Under the pieces are notes generated by a model, which was given only the letters and a program-made list of their open reading frames with translations, did no database searches and was not told the origin of the DNA. DNA of 64,000 bases from Flaccisagitta enflata (taxonomy: Eukaryota; Chaetognatha; Sagittoidea; Aphragmophora), in the NCBI GenBank assembly GCA_965153355.1, contig OZ231126.1, positions 27,590,001 to 27,654,000 of the forward strand, written 5' to 3'. The position numbers and the translations under genes were made by a program. Below are positions 43,513 to 55,895 of this stretch, one piece after another. The first letter of the stretch is position 1. The number at the start of each line of letters is the position of its first letter.

Positions 43513-44007
43513 ACATTCACAGTTAATTTCAAAAACATTTTTCCAAGACTCGGAAGTTGGTTTCAGTCATCACTTCCATAATTCGACCCCTCAATGAATT
43601 CGACTGGGTAGATCCGTCGTAAGTTAACTTCTAAAAATGTTTATTTCTCCACCCGAGAGTTCAATCCAGATGACATCTCAATCCAGCAGGTTTCACGTTT
43701 TGATTTTTTTTTTATACTTCCTATTTAAGAGTTGAAATATCTGGGAAGGTATAAAATTACATCGTCAAATCGGAGAGCGTTTATATTGAGTATGGCAGGT
43801 CTCACCAAAACACTCGGAAAAGATGTGCTAATTTTGGGTTTCTGGAAGTAGGAGAGACGATTTGTAACTTTGTTCTCCTGGGCTCTGGAATTTTTTGCCT
43901 TTTATTGTTCGAGGTTTTTTCTCCCGATTGTCATTCCTCTCAAATCTGCTGCTTTCTCGATGGAAATTTATTTCTTTATTTCTGCTGTGTTTAAAAACTC
44001 GGCCCAT
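43513..44007. other. No feature identified
   Basis: Unique A/T-rich sequence, no supported exon or repeat. Confidence 0.35.
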
Positions 44008-44216
44008 AAGTAATCGCTGGCGGGTGGGTAGGGGCAGTAGTGCAATTTGGCTGGGACAGAATGTGGTAAGCGGGGGCTATAGTGTGGCTTGGCAGAAGCC
44101 TTTATGCTCAAAAATCGCTGTATCAGACGATTTCGCGTCATCAAAATTTTCGCGTTCCGGATCTTCTGACAAGGGGACACACCCTCTTATAGAGTCGCAT
44201 AGCCAGCGACTAAAAT
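44008..44216 (+). mobile_element. Family B element, divergent
   Basis: GGCGGGTGGGTAGGGGCAG is near the 5' side, CCTCTTATAG near the 3' side, then hairpin AGTCGC/GCGACT (44193-44198 and 44206-44211) and TAAAA. The tetranucleotide core is replaced by other sequence. It is one of three copies within 1 kb. Confidence 0.65.
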
Positions 44217-44337
44217 TATCACCCATTTTGATTTTACTCCGTCGTTGCAAGTTTTCCAATTTGTATAATTTTTTGTCTATCTACTGACGCCCGTTAGTCT
44301 AGTACAGACTGTATGGACAATTTCGGCTCAATCGTCA

Positions 44338-44460
44338 AACAAGGCCGGATACATGGCTACCAAAGTCGCAGGCGAGTGGGCAGGGGCAGTGATGAAAAAG
44401 CTATATCAAGCATTTGGGCAGGAGCAGTAATGCAAATGTCGCCCGAAAACGCGACTAAAA
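44338..44460 (+). mobile_element. Family B element, short
   Basis: It starts AACAAGGCCGGATACATGGC, then GTCGCAGGCGAGTGGGCAGG. The end TGTCGC...GCGACT (to 44456) pairs and is followed by AAAAA. The tetranucleotide core is missing, which shows that this core is dispensable or variable. Confidence 0.7.
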
Positions 44461-44845
44461 ATGAGCATTTACGTATAGGTTCAAGATTTGCGATGCGTGT
44501 CTCATACGAAAACCTTCTATCACGCTTTTAAGGGATGATATCCCTCTATATTGCGCCGATCCTTTGTTGCTGGCAGGCGGTAACTCTCCCAGAATGTTTG
44601 TGGTTTGTGGATATCATCCAACTCCCTATCCTACGGTCGTACACGATCAGGTCATATCCTTTTTTTTTCGTCGGCAGTTCGTTACTCTCCAAGAGGGATA
44701 CAAGGTTAAGTTCATTGGCCAATGCCATGCCCTAACTTGGCTTCCTAAGCCTCTACCGCATATAGGAAAATGGTCTGTGGGGGAAAAAACATCCGTTATC
44801 GCAAAAAAAATTTCTGGGCTAGCTTTTTGATAGCCTTTTGTTCTT

Positions 44846-44978
44846 AGTTGCGGACACGCAATTCTATGAGAGTCTTTATCCATCCGTCGGTCTGTCTGTC
44901 CGTTGTAATGATCAAGTTGGAAAGAAGGAAAACAAGCGTTTAAGATAAATAGTGTATGATTGTGTGTGGGGGAGTTTA
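44846..44978 (-). mobile_element. Family B element, 5'-hairpin side
   Basis: AGTTGCG/CGCAATT hairpin (44846-44852 and 44857-44863), then CTATGAGAG and CCGTCGGTCTGTCTGTCCG. The distal end is not recognisable. Confidence 0.6.
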
Positions 44979-45425
44979 GTGCTTCACATAGCAAAAGTTA
45001 GGAGTATCCCTTCACCATACTTACGTAATGTGGAGGATTATTATTTTTTTTCAGAATTCCTTTATCTTCTATTTTTGTTTTGACCATAAATCCAAGAAAT
45101 CAGTAAAATCCTCTGTAGTTATGTTAAATAATTGTTTAGGAAAATCATAGTGCTTGAAAGAATTGATTAAAATATCAAAACGTAAGCTTTGAAAAAGTTT
45201 GCTAAAAGGCAGATCAACAATTCAATAAAGAGTAAAAATTAGTAAAAGTTAATTTAAAAAATGTCAGCATAATGTTTCATCCCATTACATTATGCAAATT
45301 AACTCCTTAAAGATAATTTGCTAGAAAATGGAAGATCATCAATTTTTGATAAAAGAAAAATGGTCTTAAAATTAACTCCTCCATAATGAATAAAGAGGGT
45401 AAAAAGAAATAACCATGTGAAGCAC
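44979..45425. mobile_element. MITE with GTGCTTCAC termini
   Basis: The left end GTGCTTCACATAGCAAAAGT and the right end reading into CATGTGAAGCAC are inverted. Next to them are TTCACC and its complement GGTAAA-type words. The 447-bp interior is A/T-rich. A second copy of the same end begins at 63949 and is cut by the window edge. Confidence 0.65.
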
Positions 45426-45594
45426 CCAAGTTGGGGAGTTTTGGTCGGGGTGTGGATAGGGGTTGGACGCCCCTGCCCACCCCTCCGCAACGATATTTTG
45501 ACCTGCATCACTTGCTGATTTTGATAACGATAGCTTCAAATTAAAAGAAAACTATGGCATGGAAAGAAGTTTTCTCATAATTGATGTTCTTTTT

Positions 45595-45742
45595 AGTTGC
45601 GGGCACGCAACTCTATAAGAGGCTTTCTGTCCGTCCCTCGGTCCGTTGGTCCGTCCATCAGCACGAGTCGAAAAGTGGGAAAACGCACACATCCGCCCCT
45701 GCCCACCCATCCGCAACTGGTGGCCGTGTATCCGGCCTTGTT
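45595..45742 (-). mobile_element. Family B element, near-complete
   Basis: AGTTGCG (45595-45601) pairs with CGCAACT (45606-45612). CTATAAGAGGC, GTCCGTTGGTCCGTCCATC and CACGAGTCGAAAAGTGGG follow. The end is GCCCCTGCCCACCC, CCGCAACTGGTGGCCGTG and TATCCGGCCTTGTT. T to C changes relative to other copies preserve the stem. Confidence 0.78.
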
Positions 45743-46726
45743 ACAAAATAAAGCACGAAATTGTGGATTTTCCATTTATTTCTTAAAGTGTCCCAAGAAA
45801 TCGTCAGAAACCACGGTGTAGAGCCCCGAAAAAACAAGGGGGGGGGGGCATTGGTCATTGAACTTGACTGAATTTGACCCTGTCTTCCTCTGTGTGAAGC
45901 CGTGAGTTTTTCTTGAGGTAGTGGCTTCCGGAGAGGCCCCTTTAAGGCCGCTGCCCCTCTCACCGCAGAGGCGAAGTTCAATCCATCTGTAAAACGCTTT
46001 TGCTATTGTTGGGTGTCTGCAATGAGGGGTCGCGGTTATCAAGTTGCACTTTGATGGATCGCGCGAAAGTGTACAGCACGCTACGATCTAGGCATCTCTC
46101 GCTGATCCTCAAATGGTTTTGTCGCTGCTGTGTAAGGGTTGGGCTCATAATTATATCTTGATTATTTTTTTCAACCCTCCAACTTTCATTTCAATCCCCG
46201 GTCGATAGGTGCTTTTTAAGTCTCTCTGTTTTCTTCAAGTTTTGTTACAAATGGTCTGAAAATAGGTGTCAAAGCGATGAAATAAAATCCCCAGGATTCT
46301 CTCGTGCCCTCTTGGGTTTTTTTGAATATCCACATCAAACTTGTTTTCTTTCCAGTTGCTTGGGTACTTTCACCTTCTTCAACTGACAGTAATAATTATT
46401 GGTTCAATTGATTCGCCTAAGTATGTCGTTGTCTAGGCAATTTAGCTTTATTAGGATTAATATTTAAAGAACTAGCTGCTGGTTATCCTGAATTTTCCTG
46501 AGTTTTTAAATCAAATGAGGAACCGACCGACCGACCGATTTGACTCGTCTGTGACAATTGAAAGAAATTAGGATAACTTTGTATTGATGTAACGTGAGAT
46601 TCGCAAGGGCCTTGAATCCCTAAGGAAGGGTTCGTAATGGGACTGATCGACCATTTCATGGATCGACCGACCAACTGACTGAAAAGTGGCTCACTGAGTT
46701 TTTGTCTCGAGTTGAACAAAGAATGT
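45743..46726. other. No gene; family C fragment
   Basis: A family C-like fragment with AGGCCCCTTTAAGGCCGCTGCCCC at 45935-45958 and a poly-G run at 45839. The remainder is unique. A (CCGA)n stretch lies at 46524-46538. Confidence 0.45.
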
Positions 46727-47738
46727 GGGTCATTTCAGCACAAATCACACAAACTATAAAACCCAAAAAAATAGATTTGGCTCATTTTTGGTGTACAGAT
46801 AGCCCATGTGGAGATATGCATAAATCCCGAATTTTTTTGCTCTACGACGCATATTTTGGATTTTACGGGGGTTTGAAATTTGGCCCCCACGGGGTACCCC
46901 CAAATCTTTAAAGGGCCATAACTTGGCCTGTAGTTGAGCTAGAAAGACAATCTTGGTGTCAATCATCTAGTTTTGGACCAAAGAATCTGATACAACAAAA
47001 AAATTGGTCAAAAATTTTTTTTGGGGGGGTGATTACCCCTAGGGGTGGTTATTTGGGGTAGGGGTACCTAGTACGGTGAAATTTGGAAAAATTCAAATTG
47101 AAAAAGAAACTTCATGGTTTTTTGTATCATATTCAAAAATAAAAAACATGTGTATAGACCTCCTAGACGCTGAAAAAAAAATAATAAAATGGCTTGTTGG
47201 ACCATTTTTCTCATTTTCACCCAAAAATGGCCCAAGAAGGGTAAAAATGTAACAAATAGCCCGACAAGCCATTTTATTATTTTTTTTTCAGTATTAAGGA
47301 GGTCTATACACATGTTTTTTATTTTTGAATATGATACAAAAAACCATGAAGTTTCTTTTTCAATTTGAATTTTTCCAAATTTCACCGTACTAGGTACCCC
47401 GGGGTACCCCAAATAACCACCCCTAGGGGTAATCACCCCCCCAGAAAAATTTTTTGACCATTTTTATTGTTGTATCAGATTCTTTGGTCCAAAACTAGAT
47501 GATTGACACCAAAATTATCTTTCTAGCTCAACTACAGGCCAAGTTATGGCCCTTAAAAGATTTGGGGGTACCCTGGGGGGGCCAAATTTCAAACCCCCGT
47601 AAAATCCAAAATATGCGTCGTAGAGCAAAAAAATTCGGGATTTATGCATATCTCCACTTGGGCTATCTGTACACCAAAAATGAGCCAAATCTATTTTTTT
47701 GGGTTTTATAGTTTGTGTGATTTGTGCTGAAATGACCC
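46727..47738. mobile_element. Near-perfect 1-kb foldback element
   Basis: GGGTCATTTCAGCACAAATC at the left is mirrored by its complement ending AATGACCC at 47738, flanked by ATGT on each side (46723-46726, 47739-47742). The arms, about 500 bp each, remain closely complementary through TTGGTGTACAGATAGCCCA, ACCCCTAGGGGT and TTCAAATTGAAAAAG to a tiny centre near 47235. Transcription would give a hairpin of about 500 bp. Frames of 70-120 codons occur in both arms as mirror images and are not genes. Confidence 0.88.
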
Positions 47739-49243
47739 ATGTGACTTCCCGTCGCGCCAAACTTGCCGCAAGTCTAGTCGCCGATTCTTGGTAGGGAGCG
47801 CCTATTTTCACTCATTTTGATTTCCATGTAACATTTTGTGCTTCGCGACTCTACAAGCCACTTTCGTCCGTCCATTGGTCTGTCCGTCCGTCTGACACCA
47901 TGTCGTTTGATAAGTTTTTTATCGCGTTTTTCTTGTTTTTAGCTTTGTTTAAAAGAAACAGCTAGATCCAAGATAGTTCTAGAAAAAGTTTGTCTGTTTG
48001 TCTGTCTGCCTGACTGACCCTTTTAAGAGAGTTCCTTGACTACTGCTCATTTATGTGCGCCATAGCACCTCTGCAACTGGGTCTGTCAGTCCGTCCATCT
48101 GTGTTTTTATGAAGGCATAAGAGGGGATGGTAATAATGTCAAATCGGAGTTTCTGGAACTCTCAATGAGTGTCAAGGAGCTTCTAACAGGTTAAATTGGA
48201 ATTACGATGGTTTCAAGTAAGGGTCATAGATGTAAAATAGTAAATGAAGAACGTCCGGCATACCGATTTGGTCCAGGTATGTGGCCTTGTTGATGATAGT
48301 TTTTCCCCGTCCGAGCTTTGAAGCAACTAGTTGCGCACTTCGGAATTCTCCCTCTGCGACTCGTTCCTTCTTCGATCTCTGGCACTTCGCCAGTGTTCAT
48401 CATCTCTCTTCAAATCCTACACTTTTTTTAACCTTCGTTATTTTGAAATTTCGGAAAGAATTTTAACGAGTTGGGAATATTTGACGATCATTTCCACGCC
48501 CGTCTGTTTAGCTGCGAATTATCAAGAAGATCCTTCAATTTAGTCGCGTCTCTCCACCCACCTACAATTGAACCTAGGCATAGCTTAGGTATACTGATGA
48601 CTGTTATTCTGTATGATAATTGATCAGGGACAGTGATGCTAGAACTTCTAATGCCCCCCCCTCCCCTACTCAAAACAAAAACAGACTTGTACATCGGCTA
48701 TAAGAAAACGCTCCTTCATGGGGCTTTACAATTTCGTCTCCCCTTCTGTGTGGCCAGTCCCTGGAGATGTACAAGATGCGCACCTGTGACTCTCATGAGA
48801 ACAGTCAATAAAGAAATCATTTTAAGAATAGAGCTTTTTTTACATATTGGCATTTACCAAGACTATTCTGCTCTCTCACTGGTAAAGATCACGGAAAAAA
48901 ACGGCGAATGGAGAACTATAAAGGCGACCCCTTTATCGGAGAACATTCCATTCGCCTCCCCAAGAATGTGTGGTCTGTCAATTGGGGAAAATAGTGACCT
49001 CTTATGAAAGAAGTGCGTTCTTAAACCTCTCATATTTGCTCTTATATTATCTCGTGTAAACAAAATTGACCAAAGTTTTTTATCTTGATTGGTGTCTTGG
49101 CGGAGAAAATATCTCACGTGCTCTCCTTTCGGTGAATCAAAGAGAAACGTTTTAGAAATAAATATTTGTAAAAACATTTGATAGACTGAAATGTCCATAC
49201 TGGAATTAAGATGCCGCCGCTTCTTTTTGATTAGATTTTTTCA
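47739..49243. other. No convincing gene; family B-like scraps
   Basis: Tetranucleotide blocks GTCCGTCCATTGGTCTGTCC (47867) and a similar one at 48082 are family B-like, as is TAGTCGCG at 48541. A 124-codon frame at 48633-49007 has no recognisable motif. Confidence 0.4.
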
Positions 49244-49429
49244 TCATAACACACGCATTTTATATGACATCGTACAAGTATTTGAGCAGGGCCGGTCTCT
49301 GAGACCACCTGAATATGATCGGGATGTGTCTTCTAAAGGCCGGAAAACTTACGGCAAAAAAATTACGCTCAGGAAAATTCGTCCAACCTCTACTGCTCCA
49401 CAGAGGAGAATGTCATATTTTACCCTCAT

Positions 49430-50640
49430 TTTTTATCAAAACTTGCCGAAATTTTTAAATCTTCATAAAATCATGATTCCTGTCCTAGTTGGAGTAAAAC
49501 TTTGGGATAGGGCTCATTCGACGCGTATTGTTTAGTAGTTTTTCTGTTCTGTTCTGTTCAGCTCAATCGGTCAAGTGGTTGTAGAGAAAATCGAATTTCT
49601 TTTCAAAAAAGGCAACTTAATTTTACTCTTTTTTTTTCTGACACGGTTTGTAGCAACTCCGTATACGCACGTGTGCGCAAGATATGGCTCCCATGGCTAA
49701 GATAGATCCAAAGCATGATGCATTAGGGTCTAAAAGCCGCGTGGCGAGCCGAGGTGACCCCCAACTGATCGCTCTACAACTTATTATTCACTTTCAGGTC
49801 CAAATCGCTAAGAAATAGAACTCACGAATTTTTATAATATTCATAAAATCATAATTCCTGTTCTCATGGCAGCAAAACTTTGGGATAGGGCTCATTCGAC
49901 GCGTATTTTTTAGTAGTTTCTCTGATAAAAATTTCGCTCCATCGGTCAAAGAGGTTGCTGAGAAAATTTAATTTCTTTTTCAAAAAAGGCCCAAAAATCA
50001 GATTTTTTTCTCATTTTTACATTTTAAATCTCAACATACGCGCGTGTACGCAAAATATTGCTCCCACGGCCAAGATAGATCCAAAGTGATGTATTGGGGT
50101 GTAAAAGCCGCGTGGTGAGCCGAGGCGACCCACAACTGACCGCTCAACAACTTATCATTCACCATCAGGTCAAAATCGCTATAAAATTGAACACACGAAA
50201 TTTATAAATCTTCATAAAATCATAATTTCTGGTCTAAAACTTTAAGATAAGGCTTATTCAACGCATAGTTTTAAGTACTTTTTTGGCGCGTGCTACGCAA
50301 CTCTAAATCCTGCTTTGTCGGTCCGTCCATTGGTCTGTCCGTCCGTCCGTCCATCCGTCTGCCTGTCACACTTTACTTTTTCAGCGTTGATGGGGGTTTT
50401 GGCCCTATTGCTCCTGCCCAAATGTTCCACTGACCTCAATTATGGCCCCTGCCCACCCGCACGCGACTGGGGTAGCCGTGTATCAGGCCTTGTTCTTTAC
50501 AAAAGTAACTCAACTCAGTCGGTCAAGGGGTTGTCAAGAAAATTGAATTTCTTTTCCAAGAAAGGCCTTAAAATTAGTTTTTTTTCTCAATTTCACCGTT
50601 AACGACTCAATGTACACCAAACATTGGGTCAGTTCCTATT
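49430..50640 (+). repeat. About 365-bp tandem repeat, three units
   Basis: GGGATAGGGCTCATTCGACG occurs near 49504 and 49880 and as a variant near 50245. Each unit also has TCGGTCAA, AAAAAAGGC, ACGCGCGTGTACGCAA, AGATAGATCCAAAG and GCCGCGTGG(C/T)GAGCCGAGG. The third unit is interrupted by a family B element. Confidence 0.85.
50285..50494 (-). mobile_element. Family B element inserted in the 365-bp array
   Basis: The host repeat is interrupted between a T-run and CTTTACAAAAG, so both ends can be read. It starts GGCGCGTGCTACGCAACTC, continues with GTCCGTCCGTCCGTCCATCC, GGGGGTTTTGGCC and GCCCCTGCCCACCCGCACGC, and ends CGTGTATCAGGCCTTGTT. The body is very close to that at 61664 in the other orientation. 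This insertion fixes the element limits to within a few bases. Confidence 0.8.
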
Positions 50641-50859
50641 CGTGACAGCCGCGTTTTTAACAAGCCACTTGGTCGCTCACTACATTCATTCACTCGCACC
50701 GCTCACTCTGCTCATTTGCTCTCCAGCATAAGGCTTGCCTCATCCACAGGCTGGCTCACTCACTTTGATCATTCACATTGCTCACTTTGCTCACTCACTT
50801 CACTCCCTCATGGAATGGTTGAGATTCATAGATGTCCTGATTTATACCTAAATCCAGCC

Positions 50860-52330
50860 TCTCAGGCCTCAAATCTGGCCTCTCAGGCCTCAAATCTGGC
50901 CTCTCAGGCCTCAAATCCAAATTCTCAGGCATCAAATCCAAATTCTCAGGCCTCAAACCTAGCCTCTCATACCTCAAATTAAGCCTCTCAGGCCTCAAAT
51001 AAGCCATCTAAACCTCAATTTATTGCTCTCAGTCCTCTGGCCTTTCAAGCCTTAATCCAGCTCTCTCAAGCTTTCAGTCAGCTCTCTCAAGCTTCCAATC
51101 GGCATTCTCAGGCCTTAAATCAGCCTTCTTAAACCTCAGTTTAGGCTCTTGAATGCCTTCAGTCAGCCCTCTATAGCATCTCATCAACATCTTAAGGTAG
51201 GAAAAACGAAAGCCCCATGTTCTACAGGACTTCGTCCCCTTTGGGGCCGTTGCCCTTCTTCCCCTCACTCCATTTCACAATCACTCAAAGCAGGGCAACG
51301 GGTATCACTGACCACATATTGCCCTTGGGCGACCTGTTTCTTTTTTGGGCAGTGGCCCCAAAGGGGGCTGATGACCTATGCTTTCACATATGCATACATT
51401 TTTCCTTCTTCTTCATGCCCCCCCCCCCCGCTTAATTCTGCCAAATTCTGCCAAATTCTGCCAAATTCTGCCAAATTCTACCAAATTCTACAATTCTGCT
51501 AAGATCTTAAAATATGTCAATATCAGCTAATTCTTTCAAATTCTGCCAATTTTGCCTAATTTGGCCTAAACCCAGTCTTGAGGCCCAAATCTTAGCCTTG
51601 AGGTCCAAATCCAGCTTTTAAGCAGCGGCCCCGAAGGGGACGGTCCTGTAAACACAGGGGGACTTTTGCTTGTCATCTGCTTGTCCGCTTGTTCCCTAGG
51701 ACTCTCAGACCTGAAATCTGCCCTCTCAGGTCAAAAATCTGCCCTCTCAGGTTTTGAATCTGCCCTCTCAGGCCTGAAATCTGTCCTCTTGAGCCTGAAA
51801 TCTGTCCTCTCTGGCCTGAAACCTGCCCTTGCAGATTCAAAGCCTGAGAGGGCAGATTTCAGGCGTGAGAGGGTGAATTTCAGGCCTGAGAGGACAGATT
51901 TCAGGCCTGAGATGGCTTGGGGGGAATGGACAGATGGACGGATTGATGAACGAAAGTCCCCCTGTGTTCTACAGGACTTCGTCCCCTTCGGGGCCGCTGT
52001 CCTGCTTCCTCCTTTCCCATTTCACAATCATGCAAAGCAGGGCAACGGGTATCGCTGACCACATATAGCCCCTGGGTGACCTGTTGACCTTAATCTTGAC
52101 CTAAATCCCAGCCTTTAGGCCAAACTTTGAGGCTAACTACCTAGCCTTGAGTCCCTAATAATAGCCTTTAGGCCCAAATTCCACCCTTGACACCCATATC
52201 CCAGTTTTGAGCCCCAAATCCCCAAAACTTTATGAGCATAGGTCATCGGCCCCTTCGGGACCGCTGCCCCTCCAACCACCTCACACCCACATACACCCAT
52301 TTAGGGGCAACGGGTACCACTGACTATTTA
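50860..52330. mobile_element. Family C hairpin/minisatellite complex
   Basis: CTCAGGCCTCAAATCTGGC minisatellites, then family C termini at 51218-51300, 51340-51400, 51625-51665, 51955-52075 and 52240-52330, in both orientations. These have CCCCTTCGGGGCCGCTGCCC, GCAGCGGCCCCGAAGGGG and CAGGGCAACGGGTATCGCTG. A CCAAATTCTG repeat lies at 51434-51500. Frames across it are Ser/Gly/Leu repeats. Confidence 0.65.
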
Positions 52331-52890
52331 ATGCTTTTGCGACCATTGCATTTATGGTTAGTTGTAGCTGCGCCTACTTAAATCTTTGGAGGCCCTATTT
52401 CATCCATCCCCTACCCACTGGCAAGTGACTTGGGTAGCTTTGTATTCTTGACCACTCGGAGCGGGGCATTGCGTAGCACTGACCATGTGCGATTCTTGGA
52501 CAACTTGTTTTGCTCATACGCAGATGTGTGCGCGGAACGTTAATAAAGGCTGAAATGACTTCTTTTTTCTCAAATCAGAAGTGTCGCTGCTTATGGAAAA
52601 GTTCATAGAAGGCCCTATCATTGGCTTTCTAAATGACTTTGGGTTTGAATCACCTTAAGTTGCATCTTATCCCCTTTTTTTGCTGAATTTAATAGTCTGA
52701 ATTTGATTGAAATTGATAATTTTGCTAAATCGAAAGTACCAGTAATGGCGGCTGTTGCCGTGAGGAAAAAAGTCATAAGCATTGGTCACTTTTCACCATG
52801 CTTTCGTCTTCAGTCACTGCAAATTTTGTATTTGTTAGATTAAATCAAGAGCAATTGTATGTATTGAATGCACAGAAAATCAGATAAGAA
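52331..52890. other. No feature identified
   Basis: Unique sequence with scattered family C words (GAGCGGGGCATTGCGTAGC near 52460). No coding evidence. Confidence 0.35.
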
Positions 52891-53290
52891 TAGGACTGAG
52901 CCAAATGAGCTTGATGAGCTAAAATACTCAAAATCACTCACCCAGATGACCAATTATGCACACAGATATGTTCTCGTATTTGCATGCTCAGACATGTATC
53001 AAAACATTTATGCCATCAAAAATCAGAAAAAAAGATTGAGCTAAATGAGCTAAGTGAGCTAGAATACTGAATAACACCCTCACAGATGAGCAGCCATGCT
53101 TACTGACATGCTTTCTTGCATTTGCATGCTCAGACAAGTATCAAAATATCTATTCATTTTTCCGATTTAACATTAGAAAAAAAATTGAGCTAAATGAGCT
53201 AGATGAGCTAGAATACTCAAAAGCACCCTCAACGATGGGCAGTTACACTCAGGAACATGATTTCTTGTATTTGCATGCTCAAACAAACAT
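52890..53290 (+). repeat. About 145-bp tandem repeat, three units
   Basis: GAGCTAAATGAGCT occurs at about 52898 (variant), 53038 and 53187, each followed by GAGCTAGAATACTCAAAA, a CACCCTC...GATG block and TTGCATTTGCATGCTCAGAC. Units are 143-149 bp. Confidence 0.8.
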
Positions 53291-53735
53291 CACTCCACTT
53301 CTTTATTGATCCTACACAAGATCGTAAAAAATTGAAAAAAAATTCTATTACTCTGACTTCTTACGTTCTATTATTCTGACTTCCTGCATCATTTTGCGCC
53401 ATCTGGTGTCATTCAAACTCATTTTGAACATCAGATATGAATTCAACATCAAAAATTATGTCACATTTGGTTTTGAACGCAGATTTTTGCCACGGAAAAA
53501 TGCGCTTTTGCAGGGATATCAAAGGAGTTTGCTTAAGATTCATGAAAAAAATGAAAGTGAAGATCATGCATTCTCATTGGTGGAGCAATAGAGGTTGGAC
53601 GAATTTTCCTGAGCGGGATTTTTTTGCGGAAAGTTTTCCGACCTCCAGAAGACCCATCCAGATCATATTGAGGCGGTTTCAGAGACCGGCCCTGCTCAAA
53701 TACTTGAACGACGTCATATGAAATGCGTGAACAGT

Positions 53736-54730
53736 CTCTGATGCTAAATCATAAGTAAACTATATGCTTAAACATTAAAAACTGATGAAATATTGAGGAA
53801 GGGAGTAGTTGTCTTGTGGTTCCTTTTGTCAGAAATCGTTTATGCCTTTCCAGTTAAGCTCAAGAAAAAAATATTCAAAAGATCAACTTTTTCCAAAATC
53901 ATTGAAAGGTGCAGGGTAATACCCATTTTTTGACTCTCCCAGCGGCTAGCTTCTTTACACATGCTTCGCCGCGAAGTTGAATGAGACTAGGATGGAAAGA
54001 TGGAGAATCAATTTTTTATAAGATTTTCTTTAGGAATTTGTTGTTTGATATATTGATGCAATCAAAAAGTATGAAGTTGTCTCCTTGTAGCGGCCTTGAC
54101 AGCTTCCCTTGCAGCCTCAATTACCGCTTTTTTGAAGGGTAGTTTATGAAAGCTCGTCTATCATCTACAGCTACATGAAATCGATTCTTGAAACTTGGCC
54201 CCAGTTTATCCTAAGTCCTAACCACTCATTCAAGGATTGCACATGCTCTGGTCATTTGCAATTGTATTTGGGTGACAGTAGGGTAGCGGCCTCAAAGGGT
54301 ATATGTCTTATGAGACACTTACGTGTATACATTTATTTTTCCGGTGTTCTACAGGACATTGGCCTTTTGGGGCCGCTGCCCAAAAAAAGAAATATATGTA
54401 CTTCTTTCTTGGGTGGTTAGAGAATGGTTTGATTGCAAAGATTTCACCCTTAATTTAATAGATCTGATTTAAAAATCGCTTATTTTACGGACCACTCGTC
54501 CTCTGCTTCATCAGAGCTGCGACCAAGTATTTTCAATTATGGGTTATTATTGATAATAAATGCACTACCCGGCAATTGTTCCATGCTGCTATCCTTTTGG
54601 TTTTCGTTCAGTCGCACACTGGTAATGTTGCACGGGGGTGCCTGTCTCTTGGTACATCCTTAGTGCTTTTGCCATATTTCGCGATGGTGTCCGGCCTTGT
54701 TTCTCCAATCTCCATGACTTATTTGCTAAT

Positions 54731-54776
<46 letters not shown>

Positions 54777-55630
54777 GATAAGTTGCAACAATTGATACGC
54801 TTGAATGAGAAAAAGTTTGAAACTGATCTTTTCACTCGTTTTGTGCCATTATTCGTACAGGTTTTTGCAAATTCAAGAAAAAATTGAGGAAGGATATAAC
54901 CCACCGCTTACCGCTCACTAACGCCCTTTTCTGCCTGCTTGAATGTTTGAACTTGACGAACCTTTTCTCGGAGATTGGCGTTCGTTTTCTCATACGTTTC
55001 TCTTATGCCTCGGAGATTGGGGGATATTCAGTTACCGCTTAAAAAGAAAACAACAAAGAAAAAAACTCAAAATAGAAAAAAAAACTCCCATCACATCTCG
55101 GGGGGCAAAAAATCAACGCTTTTCCGCTTTGATCATTCTTTCAATTTCGTTTTAAAAGGGAAAATCCGCTTTTTGATCGTTTTCTTCGCCTTTTCTCTTC
55201 CTTTTCGGTCGAAAGGGGGGAATGCCTACTTGTTTTGAAATACGTGGCTTCAATTAAAAAGAATAACAAACGTTGAAATCCCCACTCGACAACGCGCTTT
55301 TTATAAGAAAAGAAAAAAAAGAGATCTTTACCGATTTTCTTTCTCTTCTTGGATAACTTACCGGATTTACCTCGCATCATTTCATATCGTGAGAGAGCAA
55401 CAACGAAGCATTTTAAAATGGATGTATTCGTGTCATGGAGGTGGTAATTCCACTGAGCGAGGCCCTAAGATTACCGCAGTTGACAACCAACGACGACGTC
55501 TTGGCAACGACGTCTTGGAATATTCTCCCTTGATGTTTTGACTGGATAAGAAAAAGGCAACGGCCAAGACAGCCAAGTTGATCGACCCATAGGCTTGAAA
55601 TCGGCGATTTAAAGACGAAGACTTTGAACC
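53736..55630. other. No gene; family C fragment and (CT)n; possible 5' UTR at the right
   Basis: At 54283-54385 a family C fragment has GGGTAGCGGCCTCAAAGGG, GTGTTCTACAGGACATTGG and GGGGCCGCTGCCC. (CT)n occupies 54740-54776. From about 55380 the sequence becomes less repetitive and leads into the exon at 55631; this may be its 5' UTR. Confidence 0.4.
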
Positions 55631-55829
55631 ATGTCGACGATAGCATCGAGCGGAGGCAACGGCACTTCCGGTTTAAGATCCACATCCGCTCTCGAGCGAT
55701 TACGCGCGCGCAGACAAAACGGCGGCTCGGATCCTTATTCCTCGGATTCGTCGGACAAATTGGCCAATGGAAGCTCGTCAAAGATAAATGGCGATCCTAG
55801 CGACGCCGCCAACGCCAATGCCACTCCCG
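55631..55829 (+). CDS. First coding exon of an unknown Ser-rich protein
   Basis: The ATG at 55631 (context AACCATGTC) starts a strongly coding-like, GC-rich frame: MSTIASSGGNGTSGLRSTSA, then a basic LERLRARRQNGG, SDPYSSDSSDKLANGSSS and NANATPG. The frame stays open to 55891. A GT at 55830 (CCCG|GTACCC) would end the exon in phase 1, which fits the exon at 59670 (first two bases complete a Gly codon). That donor is weak, so the true end could differ. The chain is predicted disordered, with no recognised domain. A family B element lies 65 bases after the proposed donor. Confidence 0.6.
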
Positions 55830-55895
55830 GTACCCTGTTCGACGCGACCCGCCTAATATTAATCGCTCCAAGAGTAGTTATAGGACATTAATTTG

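Larger units (their letters stand above)
49244..53735. mobile_element. Composite 4.5-kb element with about 170-bp terminal inverted repeats
   Basis: Sequence at 49250-49420 (CACGCATTTTATATGAC, CAAGTATTTGAGCAGGGCCG, AGGAAAATTCGTCCAACCTC) recurs as its reverse complement at 53565-53735 with moderate divergence. Between them lie a 365-bp tandem array, a family B insertion, a family C/minisatellite block and a 145-bp tandem array. No transposase is visible. It may be one large foldback or two facing copies of a smaller repeat. Confidence 0.55.

Noticed and set aside
46702-47811. Mirror-image 70-122-codon frames
   Set aside because: The same peptide appears in both arms of the foldback element, so it is repeat-derived and not a gene.
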